Positions 31,616 through 42,907 are shown, numbered from the stretch's first letter. The stretch: DNA of 64,000 nucleotides from Vavraia culicis subsp. floridensis (GCF_000192795.1 NW_007360612.1:1-64000), one strand, 5' to 3'. Translations and numbers: made by a program. Notes: generated from the sequence alone by a model not told the origin.

Positions 31616-31619
31616 TGCA

Positions 31620-33047
31620 ATGATTCAAAACTTGCAAAAGTCTAAGCTTGCTGCGCTCCTCAGCACCGACACATGGACGGTTCTCATACTCGACGATGCC
31701 ACATTCCCCATAATTAACACGCTGTTTCGTCTCATAGAGCTACGCAGGTTCAACATAACAACCATTTTCAAGCTGGAGAACGACAGGGAGCAGGTAAATG
31801 CGAATGCAATCTATTTCGTGCACAGCAGCAGCATATCTGCCATCGTGTCAGATGTTACAGGCAAGATGTACAGCACGTACCACCTGAACTTTATCGATTC
31901 TGTGAGTCGGGACAGTCTGGAAATGCTGGCAGCCACGCTGTCTGAAAAAAGACTGGCGTTGAAGGTGGAGAGCGTGTGGGACAGGCACCTTAATTTCTTG
32001 GCCCTCGATAACAACCTGTTTGTGGTGAATGGGAGCAACCGGGATATGGCGGCCGGTCTGTTTTCACTTTTTTTCAACCTGGACAATGAGCCGTTCATCG
32101 TGTCTGGCGATGAAAACGTTTCTGAGCTGCTCTACAAGAAAATGAAGAACAATCTGGTAAAGAGAAAGGACAGGAGGCCCCTGCTCATCTTCTTCAAACG
32201 CGAAAACGACATAATCACGCCCCTTGAGCACAACTGGACGTATTCCGGTTTGATTAACGATATTCTTTCGTTTGATATCAACAAGGTGGCGTATTCCAAG
32301 GAGAAGGACACGTGCACGTACAGCATCACGCCCGATGACACGTTCTACGCCACCAACAAATACGAAAAGTTTCCGTTGGTAACCGAGCGGATAGAAAAGG
32401 AGCATATGAACTACAAGAAGGAGATCGGCAAGAAGAACTACAACATTGCCGAACTTAACAGGGCCAACGAAATGATTGATGCACACATGTCAATTTGCCT
32501 GAACCTGATCAACGAGATCAGTGACCGGGGATACGACGAGTACCATGAGATGGAGCAGCGTAATGCATCGGACGAGCAGATCTACAAAATGGTTGAGAAG
32601 GGCTCGGCAGAGGACGTGAAACGGTTCGTGTGCACGTTGTTGAAGAAGGGAGCACGACCTGAGGTGGTTCAGTACATAATGAACAAGCGGGGAATAACAC
32701 AGCAGTTCGTTGAGAACGTGGTACAGCGCATCCAAATTGAGGAGAGCTCGCTGTTTAAACGGGCCACAAACATTCTGTCCAAAATAATTAACGTGGAGAC
32801 GAGCACTCCGTTGAGTGCGTATGTTGGTGAGGTTGTAGCGAAGGCAAAGAGGGGAGAACTGAAGGTGATGGGCAACAGGAAGGTGTATTACGAGGAGGTG
32901 TCTGGTATTTACGTGTTTGTGGTTGGTGGCGGGTGTTACAAAGAGATTGATAGCCTGAGACGAATGGATGGCGGCATTGTGTACGGATGCGATGTGGTTT
33001 TGAACGGAAGAATGGCATTGGAGAGAATTGAGGGGGGGATGAAATAA
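31620..33047 (+). CDS. SLY1: Sec1/Munc18-family protein, Sly1 type (475 aa)
   Basis: The protein has Sec1/Munc18 (SM) features in order: an N-terminal domain-1 segment (WTVLILDDATFPIINTLF), ANAIYFVHSSS (the I-Y-F-I/V-x-P/H strand), RRPLLIFFKRENDIITPLEHNWTYSGLINDIL (the R-P-x-L-I-I/F-x-R-x-x-D-x-x-T-P-L-x-H-x-W-T-Y hallmark of Sly1), and a C-terminal VVGGGCYKEIDSL that parallels the G-G-G-x-x-E-Y segment. SM proteins clasp SNARE bundles to promote fusion, and Sly1 serves ER-Golgi traffic. At 475 aa it is much shorter than yeast Sly1 (666 aa), mainly through shorter loops. The Qa-SNARE at 18981 carries a Sly1-binding type N-peptide. CCCC precedes the ATG. The assignment to Sly1 rather than Vps45/Sec1 is likely but inferred. 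Confidence 0.83.
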   Translation: MIQNLQKSKLAALLSTDTWTVLILDDATFPIINTLFRLIELRRFNITTIFKLENDREQVNANAIYFVHSSSISAIVSDVTGKMYSTYHLNFIDSVSRDSLEMLAATLSEKRLALKVESVWDRHLNFLALDNNLFVVNGSNRDMAAGLFSLFFNLDNEPFIVSGDENVSELLYKKMKNNLVKRKDRRPLLIFFKRENDIITPLEHNWTYSGLINDILSFDINKVAYSKEKDTCTYSITPDDTFYATNKYEKFPLVTERIEKEHMNYKKEIGKKNYNIAELNRANEMIDAHMSICLNLINEISDRGYDEYHEMEQRNASDEQIYKMVEKGSAEDVKRFVCTLLKKGARPEVVQYIMNKRGITQQFVENVVQRIQIEESSLFKRATNILSKIINVETSTPLSAYVGEVVAKAKRGELKVMGNRKVYYEEVSGIYVFVVGGGCYKEIDSLRRMDGGIVYGCDVVLNGRMALERIEGGMK

Positions 33048-33639
33048 CACATGGTAAATTTGCAGTATGGTGTTCATTTACGATGCAGGGGTTGCTGCTC
33101 GGTACCTGCTGTTGATCCTGAATTACCATGATCGGCAGCATTCCTGCTACATGATCTGACCGTTACAATCAGAACATGGTGATTATGATGGGATGTGAAC
33201 CGTTAGATTGAACACGCCGTTTGATTTGTGCACCTGAACACCCTCTGCAGTGCTAATGCGTGTCTTAAATTGTTGTTTAAACTGCACCAGGTGCTTAAAA
33301 CCGTGCTTCACCGTGAAACGGTCATGTACTTGTAGCGATTGTGTGGTACAACCATGTAATTTCTGAGGTGAAGGGAAGGGTTGTACTGGAAGGGAAAGGA
33401 TGTGTATGATTGACACGCAGCTCTAAAAAGATATGGGTGCTAAAATGGCACGGGCACTGCTCTTTGTGATTGATGCTGAATGAATCACGGGAATGTTTGG
33501 TGTTGCATTGGCCCAGATGATTATGGTGTGCTAAACATGCGTGAGGGCAGGAATGCGGTTAATGATGAACTGATGTGAAATAGTAGCGGTATAAAACAAA
33601 AGTATAGGAGCAACGTGATTTATTCGTTATTCTGTGCTT
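33048..33639. other. Spacer between convergent Sly1-type gene and orphan
   Basis: About 590 bp. Nothing recognised except AATAAA (minus) about 17 nt downstream of the orphan's stop. Confidence 0.45.
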
Positions 33640-34596
33640 TTACACCTGATCATTCCTCTGCTGCTCCATTTCATGCTGACTATAAGTTTGTCCTTCTCCC
33701 TCGCTTGTTCCCGCTCGTCTGAGCAGCCTGGCAATTGGCCCTAGCGCGCCGGTGTCAAGCACAGACGGCCATATGTGAGCATCATGAGTTGGTGACTCTT
33801 GGTATCTGAGCGAGTTCTTCTTGTATCGGTCAAAGTTGGTATCAATAATTGGGTCATTTGGGCCTTGCATGGGCCACTCGGATGTGAAATAATGCTGCAT
33901 CGGTATTGGATCGCACACATTGTATGAATCGACTGGATGCACGCCCATTTGCACCAGTGCCGGTTCATAATATGATTCGATAGGGCAAGCGTCCTGAAGA
34001 AAGCCTCCGTTGGTGTAGGGCATGTTGGTATAGGGGCCGTTGGCAGACACACACCTACAATCGTCGGTGGCAAACTCGTCGTGGGCATCTCCGAGACCCT
34101 GTCTAATTCTTTCATTAGCCGCATTCACTTCACCATCGGTGCCGTAGCACCCGCACGTATCGCTGCACTTCGTTCGCGCAACTGCCCGGCCAAGAATAGG
34201 ATCCTCCAGATAGTCCATCTCGTATCCCATAGCCTCCATACTGTCGTACTGCCCTGCATTATCCGCAGTTGTGCACACACTCTCAAGGCTGCTGCTTGGG
34301 TGATCGGACCACCTACTCTCTGAGCTGTGGTAACGGTCAGACCCTTCCAGAGCAGAAGGAGGATGCACATGGACTGTGCCTGTCTTTTTGCCGATCCTGC
34401 ACATCTCTCTGAACTCCCTCTCTAGCTTTAGCTGCATTACACGCTCGTATCCCTCCACACCCTCCTCTGCTATGAGGTCCATTCCACGCCGTGCCATGTT
34501 GCGCACGCTCTCCTCGTCTTCATCCACACGTGTGTAGATTCTGCCTATTTTCTTCTTTTCAGGCTTGTCAGTACTGATTGATGTCTTTCTGAACAT
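33640..34596 (-). CDS. Hypothetical protein, acidic/Tyr-rich (318 aa)
   Basis: I do not recognise this protein. The N-terminal ~75 residues are strongly charged and probably helical (KKKIGRIYTRVDEDEES..., then LKLEREFREM). The remaining 240 residues look disordered, with many Asp, Ser, Tyr, Met and Pro, a short YTNMPYTNG duplication, and Cys clusters (CSDTCGCYG and DDCRCV). There is no signal peptide or membrane segment. A TATAAAT element lies about 20-30 nt upstream of the ATG at 34596 on the coding strand; no C-run is found. Coding is supported by the 318-codon length and by the protein-like composition. The Cys clusters could bind metal, but that is a guess. Confidence 0.6.
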   Translation of the reverse strand: MFRKTSISTDKPEKKKIGRIYTRVDEDEESVRNMARRGMDLIAEEGVEGYERVMQLKLEREFREMCRIGKKTGTVHVHPPSALEGSDRYHSSESRWSDHPSSSLESVCTTADNAGQYDSMEAMGYEMDYLEDPILGRAVARTKCSDTCGCYGTDGEVNAANERIRQGLGDAHDEFATDDCRCVSANGPYTNMPYTNGGFLQDACPIESYYEPALVQMGVHPVDSYNVCDPIPMQHYFTSEWPMQGPNDPIIDTNFDRYKKNSLRYQESPTHDAHIWPSVLDTGALGPIARLLRRAGTSEGEGQTYSQHEMEQQRNDQV

Positions 34597-37160
34597 AACG
34601 AGAACGATTCAGATGTATTTATAGTTTTATATGTTTTTTTATCACAATCAAGTATTTGTTCGTTTCAGTGATTGGTTTCGATTTTGTTTGGTGGTCGGTT
34701 GAGAGATAAACAGCAAAATTGATCAAAAAAGGAATTTTTGTGTAATATATTGGTCAATGATGCAATGATCGTGTTATATTAGCAATATCAGAAGCGGTAA
34801 TTGTGAGTAGATCACATTTTATGCACCAGAGCACTCAAAGTAGGCTTAAATAAAATTGAAGCTGTTGTTTACTTTAACATGGATGAACGCTGCAGATTGA
34901 AGACCAACTTTTATGTTCGGATCAGCAAGTATTTCTGTGCCTTAGGTGCTCTGCGCGCGTCCATCAAGACTGAAGCAGGCTCAAAACGATGCGATGATAT
35001 CGCACAGTGTGAGAATGACGTATGAAACAGTGTTCTGACGCAAAACTGTGATATTTGCCGTAAATAACCTCTTCATAACGTGATCAGTCTGAAACGCTAA
35101 GGTTGTTTCCAAATAGATGAAGAAATAAACGCAGTCATACTTCGCTATTAACAGCGGTAGCACGTCCGTTCTGTCAGTCATACGTTGAGTCTTTTCTTTC
35201 ATCGATCTGGTGCCACTCATTCATTTTCTTCCTTTTTTTCGGTTGTTTGTTTAACGTTCAATCAGCGATGAAACGGCATTACACGCAATGATTCAGGCAA
35301 TAAATCATCAACTGAAAGCTTTCATCAAGAATGTGGAGTGAGCGAGCGCATGTGCTGTGCTAGCAACGTATTTGTTGCGTATACCGGTAATATCGTACGA
35401 TATATTTGAATCATTGCTACTTCGTAAATAAATAGAACAAAAGATTGGGATAAACGATAAATCTGTCCTAGTGCAAGAACGATAGCATGCTTTCTTCTGC
35501 CAAGCGAGTACAAGGCGAATTAAACAAAAGCATTGGTTGCTACTCGTTGTGAGAGTCATTGTAAATTTCTTATCATAATTAGTGCGCAGCACGTCATCCT
35601 TAATTCGAGTGCGTTCAGCTATTCGGCCCTTTTCTATCCTGGGGAATTGAAGTAGCAATTTTTAATCACAAGTCCTTTCCAGTGGTGTGTTATTCCACGT
35701 TAAGAGTGCGGATACGGTGTAGTACATCAAACTATATGGAGAGTTATACCATTGTAGGCTGTGTTTGTTGATTTGATGGTTATTTCTACCTTATGTGTAT
35801 TCTAAAGGCATCATCAACCAATGAGTTTTTTACATCATAGCCGGTACAAAAACAAGAAAATAAGCGTAACATTCCACAGCGTGGTATCCTTAACATACTC
35901 TACACGCTATTTTTGCAGTGGAAATTGGTAAAATACATGCTTACCGTATTTTCAGGTGCTCCAGTTGCTCTGCTTGGAAGGAAATCAAAAATCTTAAAAT
36001 GATGAATGAACCAAGCAATAAACAACATAACGTACTTTTAGCGACAGGCAAGAATGGCAATCTAAACATTACCAGAACAACAAACCATCATGGAACATGC
36101 AAAACAATCTATCAAATGGTATTATTAGAGCATAAATTCGTGCGGAGTGAATGATATGGCATTCTTAAACGTAATTTTTGCAAAATATACTTTAATATGC
36201 TAACCTGAAGAGATACCAAACCAAATGTGGATCATAAATGGAATGTTGTAAAATCAAAAATGGTAAAGAGCTGTATGCCAGTAGATATGGATAATCAATT
36301 AAATCGTTACACGCTCCCAGATTAGAAGACGGTCAGACCTACGTTGCGGAGTGTGCACAACGCACCGTGGGGTGTTTGATGAAACGGTGTTTTAGTTGGG
36401 CCTACACCTCTTTGATCATGTGTTACGGCCAGAAAAGGACTGATATACAAGAAAGTGATCAAGTATCAGAAAAAAAGTGATTTATCCTATCAATCATTAC
36501 TTTATCAGCTGATGTTGTCTTCTTTTGCTGTTCACGTGCTGATACAGGGTGCTCTACCGCTAATGTTAAGGATTCGACATGTCCTGGACATAAAAGTGTT
36601 CGGTAATTTGCCTACAGGTTGGTATGAGAAGCAGCAGGAAAGACGGTAAGTTTGGTTTGAAACGGTGTAACCGATTTTGTTTGGTATTGCACGACGTATC
36701 AGAGCGTTCTTCACACGTTTTTTGATAGGTGGCAAGTACAGCACCATTTCTGCAACAACCTCATGCTGTGATACGTACGTAGGCACAGCACCATTTCTGC
36801 AACAACCTCATGCTGTGATACGTACGTAGGCACAGCACCATTTCTGCAACAACCCCATGCTGTGATACGTACGTAGGCACAGCACCATTTCTGCAACAAC
36901 CTCATGCTGTGATACGTACGTAGGCACAGCACCATTTCTGCAACAACCTCATTCAGTGATATGTACGTGTGCTTATCAATTATCACACAAAACATGAAAT
37001 AGCCTGTCAGCACACAATCACCACGCTCCGTGATTTGTTTCTTTTTTAATTTTCTTTTCATTGGCTGTTACCGCACAATCAGCAACAAAACGTGTCTCAG
37101 TTGGTGGTTCTCCTTTTTCTTTTCTTTCTTCTTTTTTTCCATCCTTACCACAAAAAACTG
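34597..37160. other. Intergenic region with a 47-bp minisatellite and a pyrimidine-rich CK1 leader
   Basis: 2.5 kb without a supported gene. It ends in the 47-bp array (36734-36968) and, from about 37100 to 37160, a pyrimidine-rich tract just upstream of CK1. Confidence 0.5.
36734..36968. repeat. 47-bp minisatellite, 5 copies, with internal inverted repeats
   Basis: Units begin at about 36734, 36781, 36828, 36875 and 36922. Each middle unit contains CACAGCA and, 20 nt later, its perfect complement TGCTGTG, then the palindrome TACGTACGTA at the junction with the next unit. The first and last copies are diverged at their outer ends. The array lies about 190 bp upstream of CK1. Confidence 0.92.
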
Positions 37161-38051
37161 ATGAATGATTTTTCAGACATCCAGATCACCCACAAACTCG
37201 GAACAGGCACATTCGGCGACGTGTACGCATTCTTGGACTGCAAAACGAACCGCAAGATGGCCCTTAAAATTGAAAAAAAGAACTGCGATCTTCTGCGCAA
37301 CGAGTACAAGATTTATGTGCGGTTGAACCGCACAACAAACGATTACGTGTGCCGTACGTATTTTTATGGCAAGGTCAAGCTCAATAACACGCTCAACAAC
37401 GCGATGGTGATGGACCTTCTCGGTCTTTCGCTCCAGAAACTTTTTATCAGACAGGACAAGCATTTCTCGGCGGCCACCATACTGAAGATGGGGATTATGA
37501 TGATAAGATGTGTGGAGTTCTTGCACGTGCGGCATTTTGTGCACAGAGACATCAAGCCCGACAATTTTGTGTTCGGGATGGGAGAAAACTGCGACAAGCT
37601 GTATTTGATCGATCTGGGCCTTGCAAAGAGGTACAGGAGCTCGAAAACGCACACACACATACCACACAAGAAGGGAAAGATGCTTGTTGGGACGGCACGG
37701 TACGCATCCGTAAATGTGCATCGCGGCGAGGAGCAGAGCAGACGCGACGACCTGGAGAGCCTGGGATACTGCCTGATATTCTTTGCTAAGGGAAAGCTGC
37801 CGTGGCAGGGCCTTAAGGCGAGCACCAAACAGGAGAAGCACATGCTGATAAGAGAGGTAAAGGAGAGCGTGAGCCTGATGGAGCTGTGCGATGGCCTGCA
37901 CACGTGCTTTTACGAGTATATGAAATATGTGAGGAACCTTAAGTTCAAGACCATGCCTGATTACGGTTACTTAAAACAGCTGTTCGATAATGCTCTGTAC
38001 GAAATTGGGGAGGAGTGTGATAAGCGGTTTGACTGGAGCGACAGTGAATGA
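37161..38051 (+). CDS. Casein kinase 1-family protein kinase (296 aa)
   Basis: A compact CK1 catalytic domain with almost no tail. The glycine loop is LGTGTFGDVY (13-22), the catalytic Lys is in MALKIEKK (Lys36), the catalytic loop is VHRDIKPDNFV (HRD 128-130), and the CK1-specific activation segment is GTARYASVNVHRGEEQSRRDDLESLGY with LPWQG after it. The metal-binding DFG is DLG here (LIDLGLAKRY, 151-153). CK1 kinases are monomeric Ser/Thr kinases in many processes, including vesicle traffic and DNA repair; the lack of a C-terminal extension leaves no targeting signal. Start 37161 (MNDFSDI) is chosen because the 23 codons from 37092 are a hydrophobic read-through of the pyrimidine tract. Confidence 0.9.
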   Translation: MNDFSDIQITHKLGTGTFGDVYAFLDCKTNRKMALKIEKKNCDLLRNEYKIYVRLNRTTNDYVCRTYFYGKVKLNNTLNNAMVMDLLGLSLQKLFIRQDKHFSAATILKMGIMMIRCVEFLHVRHFVHRDIKPDNFVFGMGENCDKLYLIDLGLAKRYRSSKTHTHIPHKKGKMLVGTARYASVNVHRGEEQSRRDDLESLGYCLIFFAKGKLPWQGLKASTKQEKHMLIREVKESVSLMELCDGLHTCFYEYMKYVRNLKFKTMPDYGYLKQLFDNALYEIGEECDKRFDWSDSE

Positions 38052-39458
38052 ACGGCGGGTGCATTGAACGATGGGAACGGCTCAGATTGTTTGTGAGGTG
38101 CCAGCAGATTGCCGACACAGCCATGGCGATTTCCACCGTAGAAAACCTCAGATAAGGAGATCGGTGCACGCGGTGTAATGCGGTGTTCGCGCGGATCAAG
38201 CACTGTTTGTGATCAGCATCTCGTTCTAAGGCACTAACAGCATTTAAATACGCTTTTCATCGCTGCTGCCACCCATCGTCTTGATTGCAGGGATAGTGTG
38301 CAGGTCCCGCTGCTTGAACAGAAAGAAATAGGCCTTTATACAAAATAAAAAGCTTACAAAGAACCTTTTCGTGCAGTAGCACACTCTCAGCACATTCATC
38401 CGCAATACACCAATTCTACCTTTTCACGCCGTTCAATACCTCTGAAGTACCTGTGCGGTAGTATAAAAATGAGAACTGCTCAACACACCATGCCTGTCCT
38501 CACAACAAATTCTTCTATTTCTATCGTAGCCTTGATGATCCCCGGTCCAGGGTTTGCTGTGTAGTGCCGTGGTGTAGAACATGTCTGGTCCAGGGTTTGC
38601 TGCGTAGTGCCGTGGTGTAGAACATGCCTGGTCCAGGGTTTGCTGTGTAGTGCCGTGGTGTAGAACATGCCTGGTCCAGGGTTTGCTGTGTAGTGCCGTG
38701 GTGTAGAACATGTCTGGTCCAGGGTTTGCTGCGTAGTGACGTGGTGTAGAACATGCCTGGTCGCATCGTATCAAAAACGTGTGCTTGCTAGGCGCTGTTG
38801 CGGAAGTGGCAATTAATGCACGCTTTATAAGTAAAGTAAACGTGCTTGGTAGACATGCATGCACGAACCGTTCTCACTTCGTATTGGAAAGGCTCTGTTA
38901 GCAAATTACAACGTAAAATGGTAATTCATGCACAAATATAACAAAGTAATTGTTGGGACCGCACCACAATACCGTTCTTATTTGTTTGTCAATCAATCGC
39001 TTGAACACCGAAGAAATACCAGGCGGTCAGAACGCGCAGCTATTGGATTGTGCCAAGGTTCTGCCTATCTCTTTGTAAATTTTGTTCATGCAAAAAGCCT
39101 TGTGTGCCAGGTCAATCTAAATTTACCTGTTACCCCAGTTACTCCTCGTACCACATTAAAAACGATTCCTTCATCTCAGTGATGAGTAAATCATCTTTTC
39201 AAATGTTATTAACTAAATTAAACTTAACGTGCATCAAATTGCAAACATGGATGAAACGCTGATCACCGCCACAGGACCGGTTTATTGGGAGAGAACGGCT
39301 GCTGAAGAGCACAATGCGCTTGTTTAAAGTGTATTTTAATTAAAGTATGGGAGAATGAAGCATGCCTGAAACTTCCACCCGTACTGGTTCTATGGCCGGT
39401 GCTCGCACATTCTTAGTTCCTGGGTCTTTCATCGCAAATTGTGTTTGTCTTGGGTAGG
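38052..39458. other. Intergenic region with a 43-bp minisatellite
   Basis: Apart from the array at 38538-38760 no gene or RNA is supported. Confidence 0.5.
38538..38760. repeat. 43-bp minisatellite, 5 copies
   Basis: Units start at about 38538, 38581, 38624, 38667 and 38710, with a partial one at 38753. They share TGGTCCAGGGTTTGCTG. Most contain CCTGG-T-CCAGG, an 11-bp perfect palindrome. The array is about 490 bp downstream of CK1. Three reading frames are open through it because stop codons are rare in the unit; none is a gene. Confidence 0.9.
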
Positions 39459-40337
39459 CTATGTCTGTGTTTGCCGTGTGTTTCTCTGTAACGGACGGAC
39501 AAAATAACTCCACAAACCTTGTGCCTTATTTTTCAGCGTTGCTAAAAGCGAAATTGAGCTTCGTTTACACCAGCTCAGTCCATTCTTGCATTTCACAGCC
39601 AATGGCACCATGCGTTGTCCCGCAGACACCAGAAAATTGCCGAGGCGGCTGACATTGCTATTTCGCTTGATGAGATAGATCAGCAGGATAAAGCATGTTA
39701 TGGTGATCGTGAGCGATGTGATAAAACACGACATTCTCGTGCATGCACGCCGGTATCTATCCGCTTTCTGGTGCCGAGGATTTGTTGCTGGCGTGCTCGG
39801 CAAAAAGAACATAAGAAAGAACGACGGTATGATCAGAAGCGGCAGAAGAATGCGCCAGTCATAGATCAACTCCTTCCGTACCACTGTCATGATCACGATG
39901 GTGAGCACGCTGCTAATTGCCTTGAAGATCACCGCGTGCTCCCTCTTGAGCACGGTCATAATGCCGAGATCAACGAACCCGGAGAACAGAATCGGCAGCA
40001 AATTGATGATGATTTTCTTTTCGAAGAGCTTTAGTGCAAGATCAATCAGCGGTTGGTACTGCGAGTTCATGGTTATGTTGAACAGGAACTGTGCGAGTAT
40101 GCCCAGTCCGCAGCACAGCGTGATGATCTCACTGCTGTCGCGAATTACGGTCGACGACTTCTGGAACAGCAGGTTTATCGTGGACACGGCTATAATGCCC
40201 AACGAGAGCGGCAGGTTTATCTTCATGGATGAGCCCGTACTGTGTATGAAAATGGTGAGGAGCGAGGATAGAATGGGTATTGATGCGATGTACAGCTTGT
40301 GCAGGCTGAGGTTGAGTGTTGAGAGATAGTTGAACAT
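39459..40337 (-). CDS. Hypothetical polytopic membrane protein (292 aa)
   Basis: I do not recognise the family. About seven hydrophobic segments are visible, near residues 15-32, 42-58, 70-89, 110-130, 139-153, 162-180 and 203-223. They are followed by a basic cytosol-like tail of about 70 residues rich in Lys, Arg and Trp. There is no cleavable signal peptide. A transporter or lipid-handling membrane protein is possible, but no diagnostic motif is seen. On the coding strand CCC lies 5 nt before the ATG at 40337, which supports the start. Confidence 0.65.
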   Translation of the reverse strand: MFNYLSTLNLSLHKLYIASIPILSSLLTIFIHSTGSSMKINLPLSLGIIAVSTINLLFQKSSTVIRDSSEIITLCCGLGILAQFLFNITMNSQYQPLIDLALKLFEKKIIINLLPILFSGFVDLGIMTVLKREHAVIFKAISSVLTIVIMTVVRKELIYDWRILLPLLIIPSFFLMFFLPSTPATNPRHQKADRYRRACTRMSCFITSLTITITCFILLIYLIKRNSNVSRLGNFLVSAGQRMVPLAVKCKNGLSWCKRSSISLLATLKNKAQGLWSYFVRPLQRNTRQTQT

Positions 40338-40835
40338 AGAACGGGAACAACCTCATTTGCTATTATAGCGGCGATGTAAATTAATATGTTTGTTTTGAGG
40401 GATGCTCTGAATTTATACATTTACGGCAAATTGAACGAGGTATTGGAGATAGGGAGTGCAGCACTGTGAGGAGGCTTTATAATTGTGTTTGAACACAAAG
40501 GAAAGACGTATGGTCTTGCCAGGACAATGTTAGCACGAATACGGTGGTACCATTGTGAGAAATGGGAGATTCCGTGTGCAAAACAGAATTTACATCGGTG
40601 AACAAGTCTGATACTCCAAAAAAGTACCATAAAGGTATGCACAGACCGGCAAGGAGTTTAAGCTGTTGCATTTCTCTCTTAGTACCAGGTGATATGTAAG
40701 GCAATAAAAAATGAGTCCGTCTGTTTTCGGACTGTACCTGCTTCATAGGACTGTGCTCACACACCAAACATGTTATCTTACGGATTTTGTTCGTTTAACG
40801 CAGTAATATATTTGCGGGTGAATGTACGTCTTTTG

Positions 40836-40860
40836 ATGCCATGAACTCAGTTCATGGCAT
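40836..40860. repeat. 25-bp near-perfect palindrome
   Basis: ATGCCATGAACT, one C, then its exact reverse complement AGTTCATGGCAT. It stands about 500 bp upstream of the polytopic membrane protein gene. It could be a dimeric regulator site or simply an inverted duplication. Confidence 0.9.
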
Positions 40861-42907
40861 GTAACACTCCGTATTCATACGATAAGCTCAATTCAATGGT
40901 TCTTCTCGTTATAATTCGTTTTCCACGTGAACTTGGAGGTACTTTTCGTCACCGTTGCAGAAGGTTACTTCCCTATGTTGCTCGGTCCACGGGCATTCGT
41001 ATCATTCTTAGACCGAACAACCGTGCATATCACGGAAATACGCGGTTAGGTATCATAGCAAAGCAAGAACACTCTTATGTACTCTTCCGGTGCGCTGAGA
41101 AACGTGCAAAAACATAACGAGAATGTTTGTGAGGGAAGATGCCTTTTATATTGCTCCAACTCGTAATTATTCACTGACCCTGTATACGGTTCATGTTTTT
41201 AATACTTCCTTTTCAGGATTTGGTAGGGTGTAGGTATGCACGGAAATTAAACTTGCACATCGTGCACCAACTGCTCTTTACGCATCGTTTATGAAGCAAA
41301 ATATGTGCAAAATGTGTTTCTTTACGATATGGTGCGCATCTCTATGTCCGTGTTTATCACAACAATGAGTTACAAAAAGGTTAATTTTTTGTACTCTCGA
41401 TTCAAACAAAGAAATGCGCATTCCGAATGATACGCCCTTTTCTACCAACTTTACTGTTCAAACCATGTTTCTACCAAAAGATGTGTCCAAGTACTTGCAA
41501 ATTGAGCATTCATGCCTATTGAATACGTGTTCTGTGAGAATGCAGCTATACATGGTGAACTAAAATTATATGTCATCTTTACATTCTCCAACATCTTGTT
41601 ACACATGCTAAACGGTAGTAGCTGCCATTGTTTCGCTGCTCGTGGTGCGTGTTCTCCGTCAAAAGGTCCCATCAATTTTCGTATCAATCACTGCAATCTG
41701 CCGAGTAATTAAATTTGAGTGATTAAATTGATTGTTTGTGCAAATTACCAATTTACACTTCATATTTCTCCTTTTTACAACATCTTTTATTGGAATCACG
41801 TATTTAAGCGTAGACGTGAACTCATCACACCGCTCAAACATGTTATAACAAAATGCGGTGACACGTGCGTGTTGATGACCGTCAATTCATCGATAAATCA
41901 GAGTTTTCTTCTTTTGGAACTTACTAGGATTAGCAGACACGAAAGTCGGTGTTCCATATAACGAAGTTGCTGTTTATGTATTTACATATTGGTGGGATAT
42001 GAACAATAAGGTAATCGCAGCGGTAATTTTGTTGGAACGATTCGTTACTTACCCATTCTCTCTTTGTCCTGCTCACTACGCATCATGTTGTGGTAGGTTT
42101 ACAGATTAAGAAGGCTCGCACGCAGATAATTTCTGTACATGGCAATCTATCACTGCCATTTAAATTGATTAGGGGATGTTGACAGCCGCGATGAGCTGCT
42201 TAATAAATATTTCCGTGTTCAAGTGGTGAGTATTGCACCGAGACTGCCCTTGAAGTACGGTAGATTACTGCGGAACGTTGGGAATACGTCAATGATTCAC
42301 CGCTGAAATGCTTTGTCAATTCGTACGAATGCACCAGCACCATAGTTAACGCACGGTAATCCCTTTTATGACATTCCTTTCAATATATAATTCATCTCCG
42401 AACTCAGTAATTAATCACTTGGCCATTAAAGCGTTTTTTCATTCAAAACTGGCGAGCAGGAAGTTGCACCATTCGCTAACGCTTCGTTTTATTTACCTTT
42501 AGCGAATAAATACGCAAAATTTTTTAGTGTACACGATTTCGATAAGGAATTTTACCAAATTGGCGTTTCAAACGATAAAATATGGATTTAGGGAATACTT
42601 TACATACTACTTTGCGAATTATCTGCCATTTTAGAGCGCTATTTTTATTTTTGAAAATAAAAGCACCTAAATGTAAATTACTGTTTCTACGGATAATATG
42701 TCAAGATGACACGTCATTAAATCGTTAATCTTGCTGGGAGTTCAAGTTGTGCGGGCATTTCATAAAATTGTTGAGTATGTCGGTTAACATTCAACACTTA
42801 ATTTGGATGCTTGGCGAAAGAACTGTAAATGGATAGAACAAAGGATTGAAACATGTGCTTAGGCAACAACACGGTGCTGACCGCATTGAATCGTTCAACA
42901 CGATAAG

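Larger units (their letters stand above)
30386..31619. other. Intergenic region upstream of the Sly1-type gene
   Basis: It contains one more perfect hairpin (GCAAAC, loop ACAG, GTTTGC at 30485-30500), still in the moderately GC-rich zone, and a two-copy direct repeat at 31281-31353. No ORF is supported. Confidence 0.45.
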
